64,000 nt of DNA from Aralia elata (GCA_034770075.1 JAVJAP010000126.1:304387-368386); one strand, 5' to 3'; shown: positions 31,914 through 45,100, numbered from the stretch's first letter. The notes: generated by a model not told the origin, from the sequence alone. Numbers and translations: made by a program.

Positions 31914-34242
31914 TGTGATACCCCCAAATTCGGGTACTTCATTCCCACAAGATTTGGCGTTCACTATCCAAATAAATCATATCACATCTAACTACCCATA
32001 AAATATATGAATGAAAACTCTTAACTGAAATAGAAATCCTCCCATTAAAGGGTTACAATATCATAATAACATCAATCCCAGGTCATCTAACCTTAAACAA
32101 AACATCAATGCGAAAACATAACATAAATAACATAGGTCTATTACATAAACATCTTTCAATTAAATCAAACAAGTTTTTATCACTTGTTCGCCTTGCCTTT
32201 TCCCTTATTAGAAGATGGTTCATCAACTCTTTTAACCTTAGTTGCAATGTTATTATGCAAGAGTGAACAATAATTGCCCAGTAAGTGAAACAATAACAAT
32301 AATAATAACATGCGAATACTCAATGGATACAGGATAATTGAAAGCTCGGCTTTTGAATCAAGATTAAAAACAAGAATCAAAAGAGCATCTGAGAGTCATA
32401 AGACCACGAACTATATCCTAGGTTATCAACTATTTCTACTTTAAACCATTAATAGTCGTAAAACTATATGGACCTTACTTCTCGTACTTAGGGGGACCAG
32501 CCCTTCGTACCATGTATGTGCACAACATCTTAACGCTAACGCGTAAAATAATCCCCTATAAAAGGGTTGTTCATCTCAGTTTGACATTAGAGTCTGCACC
32601 AAAGGAAGTTTGGTTTGGATTAACTTCATTAACAGTCCTAGAATTTAGAACGCTCATCAACTATGGGCAATCGAATAATGAATTTTAAGGTGTACAATTG
32701 AACAAACATTGTATAACCGAAGTATTATTTTAAAAGAATTATAACATCTCAATCAGAGTTATATAATTGGATAATCAAGAATAAGAAACTTGATCAACAT
32801 AGGTATATGATTTATGAACTTGCTCAATGTAAAAAATAAAGTTTAGAAACTTGCTTTCAATGCCATAAGAAGATTAAAGATAGAAAACTTGCATAAAAGA
32901 GAAGTAGGGTTTAAGAACTTGCCTCGTGCGTGTGCTACAACTAATATTATCTATTTGCTCTTTAAGTAACCTATACATTCAAGTCACATTGAATAATTAA
33001 TACTCATAGTTCAAATAGTCACTACCTTTATTAAACAATTGACCACTTCAAAAAACATAACTCGAACTTGGGCTCTTAAACTATTGTTATTCCTTTACAT
33101 ACTTATTATATTGCTTCATATATGTGAAATTATTTTATTTTAAAATATGGAAAATTTTCATTTTCTGGGTTTTTGACCTGACCCTACCCATTGACCCGAC
33201 CCGACCCGGACCGGCACTACGGCGCTAGCCTGACCCGGACCCGGACAACCCGGGCCGGCGCTGCGGCGCCCGGATTACTCTTTGTACCGACGTTGCGGCG
33301 CCGCTCTGCAAATTTGGCCAAAGCTTCGCTCAAACAACAATTCTAAGGCTACCCATAAATTTTAGACTTTACAGAAACATAACCCAACAATTAGAGCATG
33401 ATTTTATCAACTTAAACAGCTCAGACAACCGAATTTGAACTCATAATTTCATGTTCTTGCTATTTTTTTAAAGTTTCGTCGAATTTCATGAAATCACACA
33501 TTACAGATTTGTTATAGCACCAAATCAGTCGTTTAAGTTTCCTTCTTTTCGTTTCTACATGTATAAACATAATCAATTATCAATTTACCGCTTAATATGC
33601 AATCTAAACATAAATTTTCATATATTTAAGCCATATTCAAATACTAGTCCTCTATAAATTTCAAAACTCCAATTAAAACATAATTTCATGGATTAATTAC
33701 TCTAAAACAGTTTATAAACATCACATAATGATTCATACATGCATATTAATGAATACAAATAACTTTTCAACAATTTACTCATGAAATTCAATTAACAGAG
33801 AACTTAAAATGTACGTTCATGAAAAAACTTAAAAACATAATTTAAAGCTTGAATTTAAGAATTTACCTTTGATTAGTGATTTAGATTGCTAGATGATGGG
33901 AATTTTCCTTCTAATTCTCAAATTTTCTCAAAACTCTCTCTCTTTTTCTCTCTGTGTTTTAGCCTTATGAAAGAACTGACTGGTGAAGTACGTTCATGGT
34001 AACTGATATGCGTGGGTATCAGTTAAGCGCATTATGGCCTTAACTGATCCCATGTTCTCAAGGCCATGTTTGGTTGGCCTTAAAAAGGCTCATTTTTGGT
34101 TTATTTTAATTAACTTCCTAATTAAGGATTCAATGGAACCCGATGATAGTTTAATTTAATATTTATCCTTTCTTTGAGTTAAATTAATTATGGATTGAAT
34201 TGTTTATTATATCTTGTATTTAATGTTATAATTACCTGCACA
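31914..34242 (-). repeat. gypsy LTR J (solo-like, Tekay-like group)
   Basis: On the minus strand it begins TGTGCAGGTAATT and ends CCCGAATTTGGGGGTATCACA. It shares with K and F the CAGTTAA..ATTAACTGATAC block, the CACAGAGAGA block, a donor-like AAAG|GTAAAT (33866) and a GC-rich array, but is clearly diverged. No PBS follows and no purine tract precedes it. The flanks (copia D on one side, LTR fragment N on the other) do not share a 5-bp duplication, so it is either a rearranged solo LTR or one side was replaced later. Confidence 0.8.
33191..33308. repeat. GC-rich array in LTR J
   Basis: About 118 bases of GC-rich sequence with repeated GACCCGACCCG, CCGGCGCTGCGGCGCC and GTTGCGGCGCCGC units in AT-rich surroundings. 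It occupies the same position as the arrays in LTRs C, K and F. Confidence 0.85.
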
Positions 34243-34834
34243 ACAATTATTAGATGGATTTAGATGAAATCTGACGATAGATTCTAAATTAAGATCTTGG
34301 TATAATAACTTCTGATTAGTAATTCTTTGTAGTAATAGTGATTGCTAAATGAATGCTAATTTTGTGGACGGGATAGGAATATACCTGAATACCGCAAGCA
34401 ACTGGTGGAAAATAAATCTTAATGAATTTGTTATTATTGTTTCTCATAGAAATATAGGAAAATTTATAATAATAATAGGTATGCTTTATAATTATTCGAA
34501 AGATGATTATAATAATTATTAGTGATTTTTCGTTGACAATTCTGAATAATTGATTTAATGAAGAAGGATGATATTAGTTAAGTGATTCATCGGGAGAAAT
34601 TGAGTTCTTAATATTTTCTTTTATTTATTAAATTCATCTTTATTTAGTATTTAATTATTAATTAATTCACTTAAGATTTCAATTGTTTAAATAGAATCGA
34701 ATTGATTATAGATTAGTGTTGGGATTAATTAATTATTGCGATTCCTCGTGGGATCGACAACTCTACTTACACTTTATTACTTGATTGACCGTGTATACTT
34801 ACACGTAAATTGCTAGTATAGATTTTTCCCATCA
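34243..34834 (-). repeat. LTR fragment N (same group as solo LTR P)
   Basis: On the minus strand it begins TGATGGGAAAAATC and contains AAGTATACACGGTCAA and TCGATCCCACGAGGAAT, both shared with the start of LTR P (46630). It is cut after ~590 bases by LTR J. It follows the Tat-type gag fragment directly. Confidence 0.65.
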
Positions 34835-35683
34835 GTTTTCCAAGGAATCGCTAAGGGGAGTGAATTCTCGGGCACGTCTACTCGCAATCGTTTTTTGCGT
34901 CTGAGTCTGGGGAATGGTGATTATTGCTATTGCACTCGATTTCGTTGCATTCGGATGTGGGGAGAATTGGCATTTCTATGTGCTTGCCCTTGAAACACTA
35001 GGGATACGTCCTCCTCTTTCTTCTTATGACTTCTTTTGGGAGGATTTCCATAGTTGTCGACCTGGATGCACTCTACGACAGCCTCCAGTGTGGTAAGGTC
35101 CTTGATCTTCCTAGCTCTCAACCTCAACTCAGCCATTTCTCCGTGTTTTATCATTTCTGAAAAAGGCTTACCTATTCCTTCCAATACCCTTTCATAGTAT
35201 GGAGCTTCCTGAATGTTAATAAACGTCATTACCATTTCATTGTCATCCATTAGTGGGCTTACTTGAGCCGCTAGCTGCCTCCATCTTTGAGCATATTCAC
35301 GGAATGACTCGTTAAGTTGCTTCTTGATCTTTGTCATTTGGTATCGGTCGGGAGCCATTTGAGCTTGGAAGCTATATTAATTTAGGAAAGCATAAGCCAA
35401 CTCTTCCCAACTGTGGATTTTTGCATTGTCTAACCGAGCATACCACGTTCTGGCTTCCCATATCAAGCTTTTCTGGAAGAGCTGCATCCTAAGGCTTTCG
35501 TCTTCTGCATAAGACCCGAGTTCTCCTATGTATACTTTTAAGTTTTTATAAAGGTCTCCCAATCCATTGTATTTCTCGAACTCTAGTACTTGAAATTTAT
35601 TCGGATATTTAGCTCCCAGAAATACACACAGATCAGAATATATGACACTTCCATAATTTCCTATTCCTTTCAGGGATCTTACG
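34835..35683 (-). pseudogene. Tat/Ogre-type gypsy gag fragment
   Basis: Minus-strand reading starts in the middle of the protein (GIGNYGSVIYSDLCVFLGAK) and contains the gag core block SLIWEARTWYARLD and, after one stop near 35377, SFREYAQRWRQLAAQV and ILEAPYYERV-like sequence. This ~100-residue pattern (FREYAQRWR..A..V.P, then YYE) is characteristic of Tat-lineage gypsy gag. A frame change near 35370 and a stop near 34927 end it. No pol is attached. Its N-terminal side is cut by LTR M, its C-terminal side meets LTR fragment N. Confidence 0.8.
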
Positions 35684-36637
35684 TGACACCCCCAAATCCG
35701 GGTACTTCAATCCCACAGATTTGGTGCTCACTATTCCATACATTCATGTCTAACTACCTATAGAAAAGAGACAATAAAATTAAATTGAATAAATCATCTT
35801 CCCTCAAAAGGGTTACAACTTAAATCTCTTAAGTAAATAAATCTCAAGTCATCTAACCTTTATTACATCATTGCGGAATTAAAACATAATATTAAATAAG
35901 TTTTATTACAAAACTCCATAACAAATAACAGTTCGCGAGCTACTTCTGCATCTTGCCTTTGCCCTTACTAGTGGACGGCTCATCTGACTTCTTAGTCTTA
36001 GCTGCAATGTTTTATGCAAGGGTGAGCAAACAATTGCTCACAAGTATAATAACAATAACAATAGAGCAATCACAAAAGTAGATTTTAATTGAGGTGTAAT
36101 AGTTTTTCTGAAATCAATCAATAATAATCAAAGGTCCGAAAGCTTAATAGGTAGCTTGGCTCAAGAGTTGAATATAGATTTCAAAATTAGAAGTATATTT
36201 GAGGGCCATAAGACCTCGAACTATGTCCTAGGTTAGCAAGTATCTCTACTGTAACCTTTAACAGTTTTATAGACTATGGACCATCCATCTCGTACTCTGG
36301 GGGATCAGCCCTTTGTACAATGTATTGTGCACAAACATTTTAACGCTATTGAGTGGTATTATCCCCTATATTAGGATTGTTCATCTCAGCTTTACCGTTA
36401 GAGTCCGTACCAAATGAAGTTTAGTTTGGAATAGCTTCAACAAAAATTCTAGATTTTAGAAGCTCATCAACTATGGACTAGTCGAATTAGAAGGGTTCGA
36501 TAGTAATTTAAAGATTTGATAACAATAAAATCCCGATTAATAATACTTTAATAATAAAAGAATAACAACGATTCATAATCGAATAAATATTGTTTATCGA
36601 AGTAATGCTTTCGAAGGAACTAGAAAGCTTAGTCAAT
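35684..36637 (-). repeat. gypsy LTR fragment M
   Basis: On the minus strand it ends AGTGAGCACCAAATCTGTGGG ... GATTTGGGGGTGTCA, most like LTR C, and carries the GATGAGCTTCTAAA and ACTATGTCCTAGG blocks of the same LTR group. Its other end is cut at 36637, where the opposite-strand LTR F begins. The last CA of the LTR is altered (TGTCACG). Confidence 0.8.
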
Positions 36638-37217
36638 TGTGACGAACGAGAATTTTGTAATTAATTTAAATATTTATTGAATTAAATAAATATTTTTCGA
36701 TAATTATATGTGTTACATTAATTAAATTGATATGGAGAATTTTTATATTCAAAGTATGTGTATAATTGAGCTTATTTGATTAAATGCATTATTTAAATAA
36801 GTATAATGTAATTTCTAATTAATTTAATAATTTGTCATCATTAATAAAGGAGAATTTTATTTATGTGACTATGTGATTTAATGTAGAATTATTCTATTTT
36901 ATTTAATTAATTTAAATGAGATTATTTAATTGATTAAATATGTGACATTAAACTATATTATAAGCGGTTTATTAAAATAAACTAGAAAGGAGGAATAAGG
37001 TGCTAAACAAACGAAGCCTTAGTGGGGGTTGGAGTCAGTTAACCCATGATGGGATTAACTAACACCCACTCATCAGATTAAATTCACGTATTCTTATTAT
37101 CATTATTTCCTAAGTCTAATCAGAGAAATACAGAGAGAAAAAGAGAGAGATTGGAGAGAATTAGAGAAGGGAAGAAGAAATTGATTCAATTTCTTGCATA
37201 ACTTAAAGTATCTAATC

Positions 37218-37226
37218 AAGGTAATC
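37218..37226 (+). promoter_or_regulatory. predicted 5' splice site in LTR F leader
   Basis: AAG|GTAATC. It aligns with the donor-like site of LTR K and pairs with the acceptor-like CAG|G at 54511-54514 once copia E is left out (about 2.3 kb). Predicted only. Confidence 0.4.
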
Positions 37227-37509
37227 CTTCTACTTTAAATTTTTAATTTACGTCTTTGATTTTTCTCCATGAATGTTGAATTTAGTTCTCTATAAACTAA
37301 TTTTATGGCCAAATTATTAAAAATTTGATGTTAGATGTTTGTAAGCATGCCCAATCGTATTTAATATAATTTATATGTGATTTAGAGTAAACAAATTCAT
37401 GGAATGATGTTTTATTAAAGTTCTGAAATATACAGAAGAACAGTGTTTAAATATGTCTTATATGTTTGAAAAATTATGCTTGAATTGCTTGTTAATTGGT
37501 TAAATTAAT

Positions 37510-37514
37510 AAGTG
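37510..37514 (+). repeat. target-site duplication, left of copia E
   Basis: AAGTG; identical at 52476-52480. Confidence 0.95.
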
Positions 37515-38320
37515 TGATAGGTCTCCATCTTTTAAATATTTATTTTGATGATAACAATAAAATTAATAAATAGGATTAAATAAATGGGTAGAATCCTCTC
37601 CATAGGATTTAATATAATTGTTTTAATAATCCTATTTTATTTTGACCAAAAATGTTTTTCATCCTAAAAATTGAATTTAATTTTCTTGACCTTGATAATT
37701 TAAATATCAAGTGTTAAAAGAACTAATTCATACATTAATATTTCCTAAGGCAAGGAGAATTTCTATTTTCTTTTTTTTCAATAGTAATTTTCTAAATCTT
37801 TTTTGGTAAAAAGATAAATCTCTCAAAACAAAAATATATATATACATTATCCGTGTATATATATATATATATAATATATGTTATGCATATATATTATATA
37901 CCATCCAAGTATATATATACATATACATGTAATAAATATGTGTGCAAGTCGTCATATTCAAATACATGGATATGTGTCACGTGTGTGTGTATGAATATAA
38001 TCCATGTGACAATTATTTTGGGACAAAGGAAAGTGATGCTTCATGTGCTGATGGTTATAGTTCATTGTTGACCGAGCATACTTGAATTTATTTTGGTTGC
38101 TTGGCCATGTGTATGGTTAAGCTTGGGAAAAGGGATTGATAATCCTTTTGTCTTAGACTGATGATTTTTAACCGAGTCCTCATTGTTGGTCCAATCCGTG
38201 TGATGTTTTTTTTGAACAAAACAAAAATCTGAGCCTTTCATTTATCAAATAGCCTAATCCGAACCATTGGTCTCAAACTAATTTTCCAAAATTACGTATA
38301 TGCCATTGGTTCAAGAAATC

Positions 38321-38330
38321 CTATAAATAG
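38321..38330 (+). promoter_or_regulatory. TATA box of LTR E
   Basis: CTATAAATAG, 10 bases after a GGTTCAAGAAATC stretch; the copy in the 3' LTR is at 50965-50974. Confidence 0.7.
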
Positions 38331-38561
38331 GAGGCTCCTCTTTCATCTTTCTTTGCCAATTCACTTACAAAGAAAAGCTTACTCATTGCCTACATTCTCT
38401 CATTCCAAAAAGCTTTCTCTCTTCCACTCAAAAGTTTTGATTATTTATAGAAGAAAAAAATTGGTCAAAGTATTTGAGATAAGTTATTAAAATTACTTTT
38501 ATCTGTATTATCTCATACTTGTTTAGATTTATAGATATACAAATATAAATTGTTATACACG

Positions 38562-38592
<31 letters not shown>

Positions 38593-38615
38593 TTCATCTA
38601 TTTATCAAATAAAAA

Positions 38616-38963
38616 GTCAGTACTTAAACACCGAGACTATTGCGGAGATATTCCTCTTAAGTGAGGGAATTAGCCGAACGAGGACTCAAAGTCTTAAGTG
38701 GCCTTTTATTGATATTATTTATATAAATATCATAAAGTAGATACTTAATCATCAAAAAAACGCAGTGATTTTCCTCTTGAATAAAGAGTGAATTATCCGA
38801 ACCGTATTTGAGATTCTTAGTCATCTATCGAAAGTATTTATATAAATATCAGTTGTGAAAATTGTAAATTTGGTCAGTACTTAGACACAGAGACTATTGC
38901 GGAGATATTCCTCTTAAGTGAGGGAATTAGCCGAACGAGGGCTCAAAGTCCTAAGTGGCCTTA
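38616..38963 (+). repeat. threefold ~125-base repeat in LTR E
   Basis: Copy 1 (38616-38706) and copy 3 (38872-38963) are nearly identical. Copy 2 (38736-38826) is diverged but keeps GTGATTTTCCTCTTGA..AAGAGTGAATTATCCGAACC. All contain CCTCTTAAGTGAGG-like imperfect palindromes and GAATTAGCCGAACGAGG. TTTATATAAATATCA separates the copies both times. The 3' LTR keeps the same arrangement (51273-51622). Confidence 0.88.
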
Positions 38964-39862
38964 TTTAACGTATTCACTTCATAGATTAAATATATTAAAA
39001 TATATATATTTGAGTAAAACAAATATTGAGTATATCAAGTATTGTTAAAACTGATTCATTCATTAAACTTGATATCTGTTGCACTTGAACTTAAACTCAT
39101 ATTCATAAAATACTTGATACATTTCATAGAAGTTAATTAAATTGCTATATCTATTTAAATTCACAGAAACACTTTTTACTGTAAAGAATAAATGATTCTT
39201 TATAAACGTGCATTAAAATATATATCTGCTTATTTGTGAAGCATCAAATATAAAAGTTAAACTTTTATATACCTGTACTAAAATTATATCTGTTTGTTTA
39301 AGAAGCATATTTCTTTCAATTATTTGTAAAGGGAAAAAGGGTGGAGTTAGTTTATTTTATGTACCTGTGAGAAAGACGTGTAATTCTTTGACCAAGACCA
39401 GAGTCTTAGAGAGGTCAGCTGAGAGTTGGGTCTCTAGTGTACTTGTGAGGTGAGGAAGAGGCAGTTGTTTCAAGACCAGATCATAAAGTAGAACAAAACT
39501 CAAAAAGGTGCAACTAAGCTTGAGAAAGGAGCTGGGAGCTTGCTGTCCGAGATAGTTAGTTGTAGAAAGTTGTAAGTTTATCTTTAAAACTTTGTAAAGG
39601 TTTCTCCACCTATAGAAGGAGTATTTATTACTGGGAGTAATAGGATCTCAAGTCCTAGAGAGGAGCTTGAGACTGGACGTAGCAACATACCCATGATGTA
39701 TGTTGTGAACCAGACAAATCTCTGTGCATTGTGTGATTGAATTTTTACTATCTTGCATATTAATTTCTGACACTGCAAATTAATTCAAAGAGGCCTAAGA
39801 TAAAATTTTAAACGGTAATAATCTATTCAACCCCCCTTCTAGATTATTATTGGACTTTCAAT

Positions 39863-39874
39863 TGGTATCAGAGC
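39863..39874 (+). other. primer-binding site of element E
   Basis: TGGTATCAGAGC, a perfect initiator Met tRNA complement, two bases after the LTR end. Confidence 0.96.
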
Positions 39875-39932
39875 GGTGCTTTTTAACTTGTCTGTTAAGT
39901 GAATACAGGCATATCTAAAAGTAGATCCATCT

Positions 39933-41985
39933 ATGGCCTACAATGCTACCGGATGCGGAGAATGACTCTCAATATCCAGACCTCCATTGTTCGATGGAAC
40001 AAATTTTGCCACCTGGAAGAATAGATTCAAAATCTATGCCAAATCACAAGGATTCAAAGTTTGGATGGCAATAGAACGAGGTATAAAGATTCCCACAAAA
40101 GTTAAAGGTGAAAAGATCATTGAAAAAGATGTTGACGAATTCACCACTGAAGATGAAAAAGCTATGAATATAGCTTCCAGAGCTGAACAAGTTCTAACAA
40201 GTGCTCTCATTGAAAAAGAGTACAAAAGAGTTAGCAATTGCAAAAATACTAAAGAAATCTGGGAAAAATTGATTGTAACCTATGAAGGAACCAATCATAT
40301 CAAAGAAACCAGAAAAGATGCTCTAATTCAAGAGTATGAAGGTTTCAAGCTAGAAGAAGGTGAAAAGATCATTGATATGGAAACACGTTTTTCCAGAATC
40401 ATTGATGAGCTGGAACAACTAGGGAATGCATGTACAACAAATGAGAAAAACAGAAGAATTCTCAAAGCCCTTCCATCTGTATGGAAAATGAAAGTTACGG
40501 TCATCAAAGAAATGCAAGATCTAACCACCTATCCTCTTGATAGCCTTATTGGAAATCTTCGTGCCCACGAAGTCGACATGATAGTCGAGAAAGCAGGATC
40601 GGATACAGATCTAAAGAAGAAAGGAATCGCCTTCAAAGCCCTTCTTGTAGATCAAGAAAGCGATGATGAGGAATTAAATGAAGAACTTCTGAGTTTAGAT
40701 AATAATGAAGTTGTCTTATTATCAAGACAACTCAGGAGAGTAATCCAGAAAATACGGCAAGGGATTTATGAAGACAAACAATAACTTCAACAACTTCAAA
40801 GGCAAACAAGCTTACAAGCCGAAATTGCAAGGAGAAAACTTCAAATCAAATAACAACTTCAAAGGTGCCAACTCAAATGAAAATTCAATTACATGTTTTG
40901 AATGTAACCAACCTGGACACTTCAAGAAGGACTGTCCGAAACTAGTCACCAACAAAGTACTAGTAGCCGAGGAAGGCTGGGATTTGAGTGACGAAGAAAG
41001 AAATGCTGAACAAACTGAGGAAATTGCAAACTTATGTTCAATGGCAGACAATGATTCATCACCAAGATCTGAGGTAAATTCTGAACACCAATTACCTAGT
41101 ACTTCATTTGTCACATATAATTTAGAAAATATAAATGAAGAACATCATGAACTACATGAAGCATATAATTGTTTATATGAAGATAATGAAATTATTAAAG
41201 AAGATTTTATTAAAAAAAAAATTTCATTAGAAAAACTCATTAAGATTAATAGAAATCTTGAGATTGAAAACTCAAATTTAATTATAATTAATGAAAGTTT
41301 AAAAGAAGAAAAAGAAAGTCTAGAAAATGTTTCTTCAGAAAATTTATTACTAAAGGAAGAATTAGAAAAATTAAGGAAAATAAACAAAGATCTTGAAATA
41401 GAAAATTCAACACTCATTATTTCTGTTGAAAATCTAGAAGTTGAAAATTCAACACTTGCTCTAATTAACGAGGACACTCAGATACTAAATCAAGTATTAA
41501 ATGAAGATATTAACAATCTCAAACTTGAAAAGTCATCTCTAACCATTGATTTGGAAAAACAGAGTGATAACTCTTCTTTGATAGAACAAATTGATGTTTT
41601 AACTAAAGAACGTGATGATTTAAGCACTACAATGATTAAATTTACAAAAGGAAAAGAAAACCTTGATGCCATGCTTAATCAACAGAGATGTGGTTTCAAT
41701 AAAGAAGGATTAGGATATGTTGGAGAATCTAGTAAAACAAAAGATAAAGGACTCTATCATGTTAAAAGTAAAGAAAAAGAAGGTTGTATATCTCCCTTTA
41801 CTAAATGTTCTTACTGCAATAGAAATGGTCATTCTATTCATATGTGCAATGCTAGAAATGAAAATTATAAAGGAAAAATGATTTGGGTTCCAAAAGGAAC
41901 TCACACTACACCTATCATTCTGAAAAATACCAGAAAAGAATTTTATTATCAGAAAAATGAAGGAACTTCTAGAAACTCTCATTAA
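39933..41985 (+). pseudogene. Sirevirus gag of element E
   Basis: Likely start MAYNATGCGE at 39933, stopped at once by TGA (39963-39965); the frame then continues through the copia gag domain (FDGTNFATWKNRFKIY; ETRKDALIQEYEGFKL; EKNRRILKALP) to 40784. A frameshift near 40760 leads into the second part: a zinc knuckle CFECNQPGHFKKDC (40894-40935), about 230 residues of strongly heptad-like coiled coil with repeated LEIENS(N/T)LII units, and a second CCHC (CSYCNRNGHSIHMC, 41806-41847) near the end. Extended gag with a coiled coil is typical of Sireviruses. It would package the genomic RNA; with a stop at codon 11 and a frameshift it cannot. Confidence 0.92.
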
Positions 41986-42182
41986 AATTTTTTAGGATAC
42001 AAAAATAAAATAACACATGCCTTTTATAGACCTGTTACTCATAATATGTCTATGTCTACTAAGACTCATTATCCTGCACCCACCTTTGTAAAGAAAAATA
42101 CAAATGATCCTTATACAAAATGGGAAACTTACCCAAAGGACCTTTCTTATTAAAGGGTACCAGCTTGTGAAATTAGTACATA

Positions 42183-45100
42183 TTGCAGGTACGTCATACA
42201 ACTGATTCTAGTAAAAGTAGATGGTATCTTGATAGCGGTTGTTCAAGACATATGACTGGAGACAAATCAAAATTGATAAATATACAAGCTACAGACTGTG
42301 GTGAGGTAACCTTTGGCGACAACAATAAAGGTAAAGTAATTGGAATTGGAAGTGTTGGTAATAAACACATAACAATTTCTAATGTACAATTAGTCACAGG
42401 ATTAAGGTACAGTCTTCTATCTATTAGCCAACTATGTGATAGTGGTTTTAAAATATCTTTTAGTCCTCATAACTGTTCAATATTTGATCAATCCGGTAAA
42501 TTGATTTTATTATGCCCTAGAAGTCAAAATGTGTACACATGTGACCTAGATGCATATTCTTACCTAGATAATGTATGTCTTGTCTCTGCAAATGATGATC
42601 CATGGCTTTGGCATCGCAGGTTAGGACATATTAATATGAAACTGATAAACAACATATCGTCTAAAGAACATGTTCGAGGTCTCCCAAAGCTTAAGTTTTT
42701 AAAAGATCATATTTGTGAAGCCTGTGAATTAGGAAAACAAATACATGCCTCTCATAAACCTAAACTCACGGTATCAACCTCTCGACCTCTAGAACTCTTG
42801 CATATGGACCTAGTCGAACCTATCCCTAAAGATAGCATGGGTGGTGCTGTCTATATTCTAGTTTTGGTTGATGATTATTCTCGATTCACATAGGTTGATT
42901 TTCTTAAATTTAAAAATGAAGCTATAAATTCTTTCTCTGCTTTATGTAAGAAAATTCAGAATCAACAGGGAAGTTCTATTATTTATATCTGATCTGATCA
43001 CAGAAGAGAATTTGTCAATTCTGATTTTATTACGTTTTCTGATGAGCACGGTATAAGTCATAACTTTTCTGCTCCCTATACACCACAATCAAATGGTGTG
43101 GCTGAAAGGAAGAATCGAACTTTACAAGAAATGGCTAATACCATGTTAAATGAATATCATCTTCCTAAATATTTTTGGGCTGAAGCAGTGGCAACATCAT
43201 GTTATATTTTAAACCGAGTTTTACTAAGACCTATTTTGGTCAAAACTCCCTATGAGCTTTATTATAAAAGAACTCTAAGAATAAATTATTTTCGTATTTT
43301 CGGGAGTAAATGTTTTATTCTAAATACAAAAGGACATCTAGTGAAATGTGATCCCAAATCTGATGAAGGAATATTTTTAGGATATTCACTTAATAGTAAA
43401 GCATACAGAGTTTTTAACAAAAGAAGTCTAGTTACTGAAGAGTCAATGAACGTAACTTTTGATGAGTCTCAGCCTCCACCTAAATATAAGGAGTTGGTTA
43501 ACAATGATGTTGTTATTGAAAATATTCTCAGAAATATGGAGAAACCAAAACTAGATATTGCATCTCCACCTGTCAATGTTAACCCTCTTGAGAATCCCAA
43601 TCCTCAGTTAAATGACTTACCCAAAGACTCACATATTATCAAAAATCATCATATAGAAAATGTGATTGGTGATATTGATAAAGGAATCCTTACTAGATCA
43701 CAAGCACATAACCTGGCTAGTCCACTTATCTTTTCTGTCCTCAAATTGAGCCTAAAAAATATGAAAGACGCTCTGTCTAACGAAGATTGGATAATAGCCA
43801 TGCAAGATGAACTTGAATAGTTCACCAGAAATAAAGTTTGGGAATTAGTTCCAAAATCCAAAGATACTTCCATTATTGGAACTCGATGGGTTTTTCGTAA
43901 CAAGCTTGATGAAAGTGGAACCATCATACGTAACAAGGCCAGACTGGTTGCATAAGGGTATAATCACCTGGAAGGTATTGATTATGATGAAACATATGCT
44001 CCTGTTGCTAGAATTGAATCTATACGTATGTTATTAGCTTTTGCATGTCATAAAGATTTTAAATTGTTTCAAATAGATGTTAAATCTGCCTTTTTAAATG
44101 GTGTTATTGAAGAGGAAGTCTATGTTAAACAACCTCCTGGTTTTGAAGATTTTGATCATCTTGAATATGTATATAAACTGCATAAAGCATTATATGGTTT
44201 GAAACAGGCCCCCAGAGCATGGTATGAACGTTTAAGTAAGTTTTTGCTCGAAAATGGATTTAAAAAGGGTACTGTCGATACTACCTTATTTACTAAGTAT
44301 AAAAATGATGATATCATTATTATTCAAATTTATGTTGATGACATCATTTTTGACTCTACTGACATTACCATGTGCAATGATTTCTCTGAAAGCATGAGTA
44401 CAGAATTTGAAATGAGCATAATGGGAGAATTAAACTTCTTCCTAGGATTGCAAATCAAACAAGGAGAAAAAGGTATTCATATTTCTCAATCCAAATACTG
44501 TAAAGAAATGATTAAGAAATTTGGTTTAGAGTCTGTGGAGCCTCTTAATACTCCTATGTCAATTACTGACAAGTTAATTGCTGATGAAAATAGAAAAAGT
44601 GTTGATACTAAGAAATATAGAGGAATGATTGGAAGTCTGCTGTATATTACAGCCAGTAGACTTGACATCATGTTCAGTGTTTGTAAATGTGCCAGATTTC
44701 AATCAAATCCTAAAGACTCACATTTGGTAGCTGTAAAAAGGATTTTTTTGATATCTCAAAGGAACTACAGACTTAGGTCTATGGTATCTTAAAAGACAAC
44801 CATTTTAATCTTGTTTGTTTTTTAGATTCTGATTATGCAGGTCACCATGTTGATCGAAAAAGCACAAGTGACACTTGTCAGTTTCTAGGTGGATGTTTGG
44901 TTTCTTGGTTTTTTAAGAAACAAAACTCTGTATCTATTTCAACCACCGAAGCAGAATATATAGCGGCTGCACGATGATGTGCACAGATATTATGGATGAA
45001 ACAAACTCTTGCTGACTATAATATAAAATTTAATTGTGTGTCAATCTTATGTGATAATACTAGTGCTATTAATTTAAGTAAAAATACTGTATTGCATGCT

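Larger units (their letters stand above)
36638..37514 (+). repeat. 5' LTR of element F, left segment
   Basis: It starts TGTGACGAACG like LTR K. A donor-like CAAG|GTAAT is at 37221 after the CAGAGAGAAAAAGAGAGA block. It stops at the AAGTG duplication of copia E. Confidence 0.92.
37515..39860 (+). repeat. 5' LTR of element E
   Basis: 2346 bases. A TATA box lies at 38321-38330, an (AT)n run near 37851-37880 and another at 38566-38592, and a threefold repeat at 38616-38963. It has about 66 bases near 38990-39055 that are absent from the 3' LTR. Confidence 0.95.

Noticed and set aside
34914..35096. Plus-strand 60-codon frame with Cys-rich content
   Set aside because: It is opposite to the Tat-type gag, whose minus-strand reading has clear family blocks.
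37851..37880. (AT)n microsatellites in LTR E (also 38566-38592, 45363-45388, 51208-51250) as separate features
   Set aside because: They are ordinary simple repeats within the element and differ in length between its two LTRs; mentioned in the LTR entries only.
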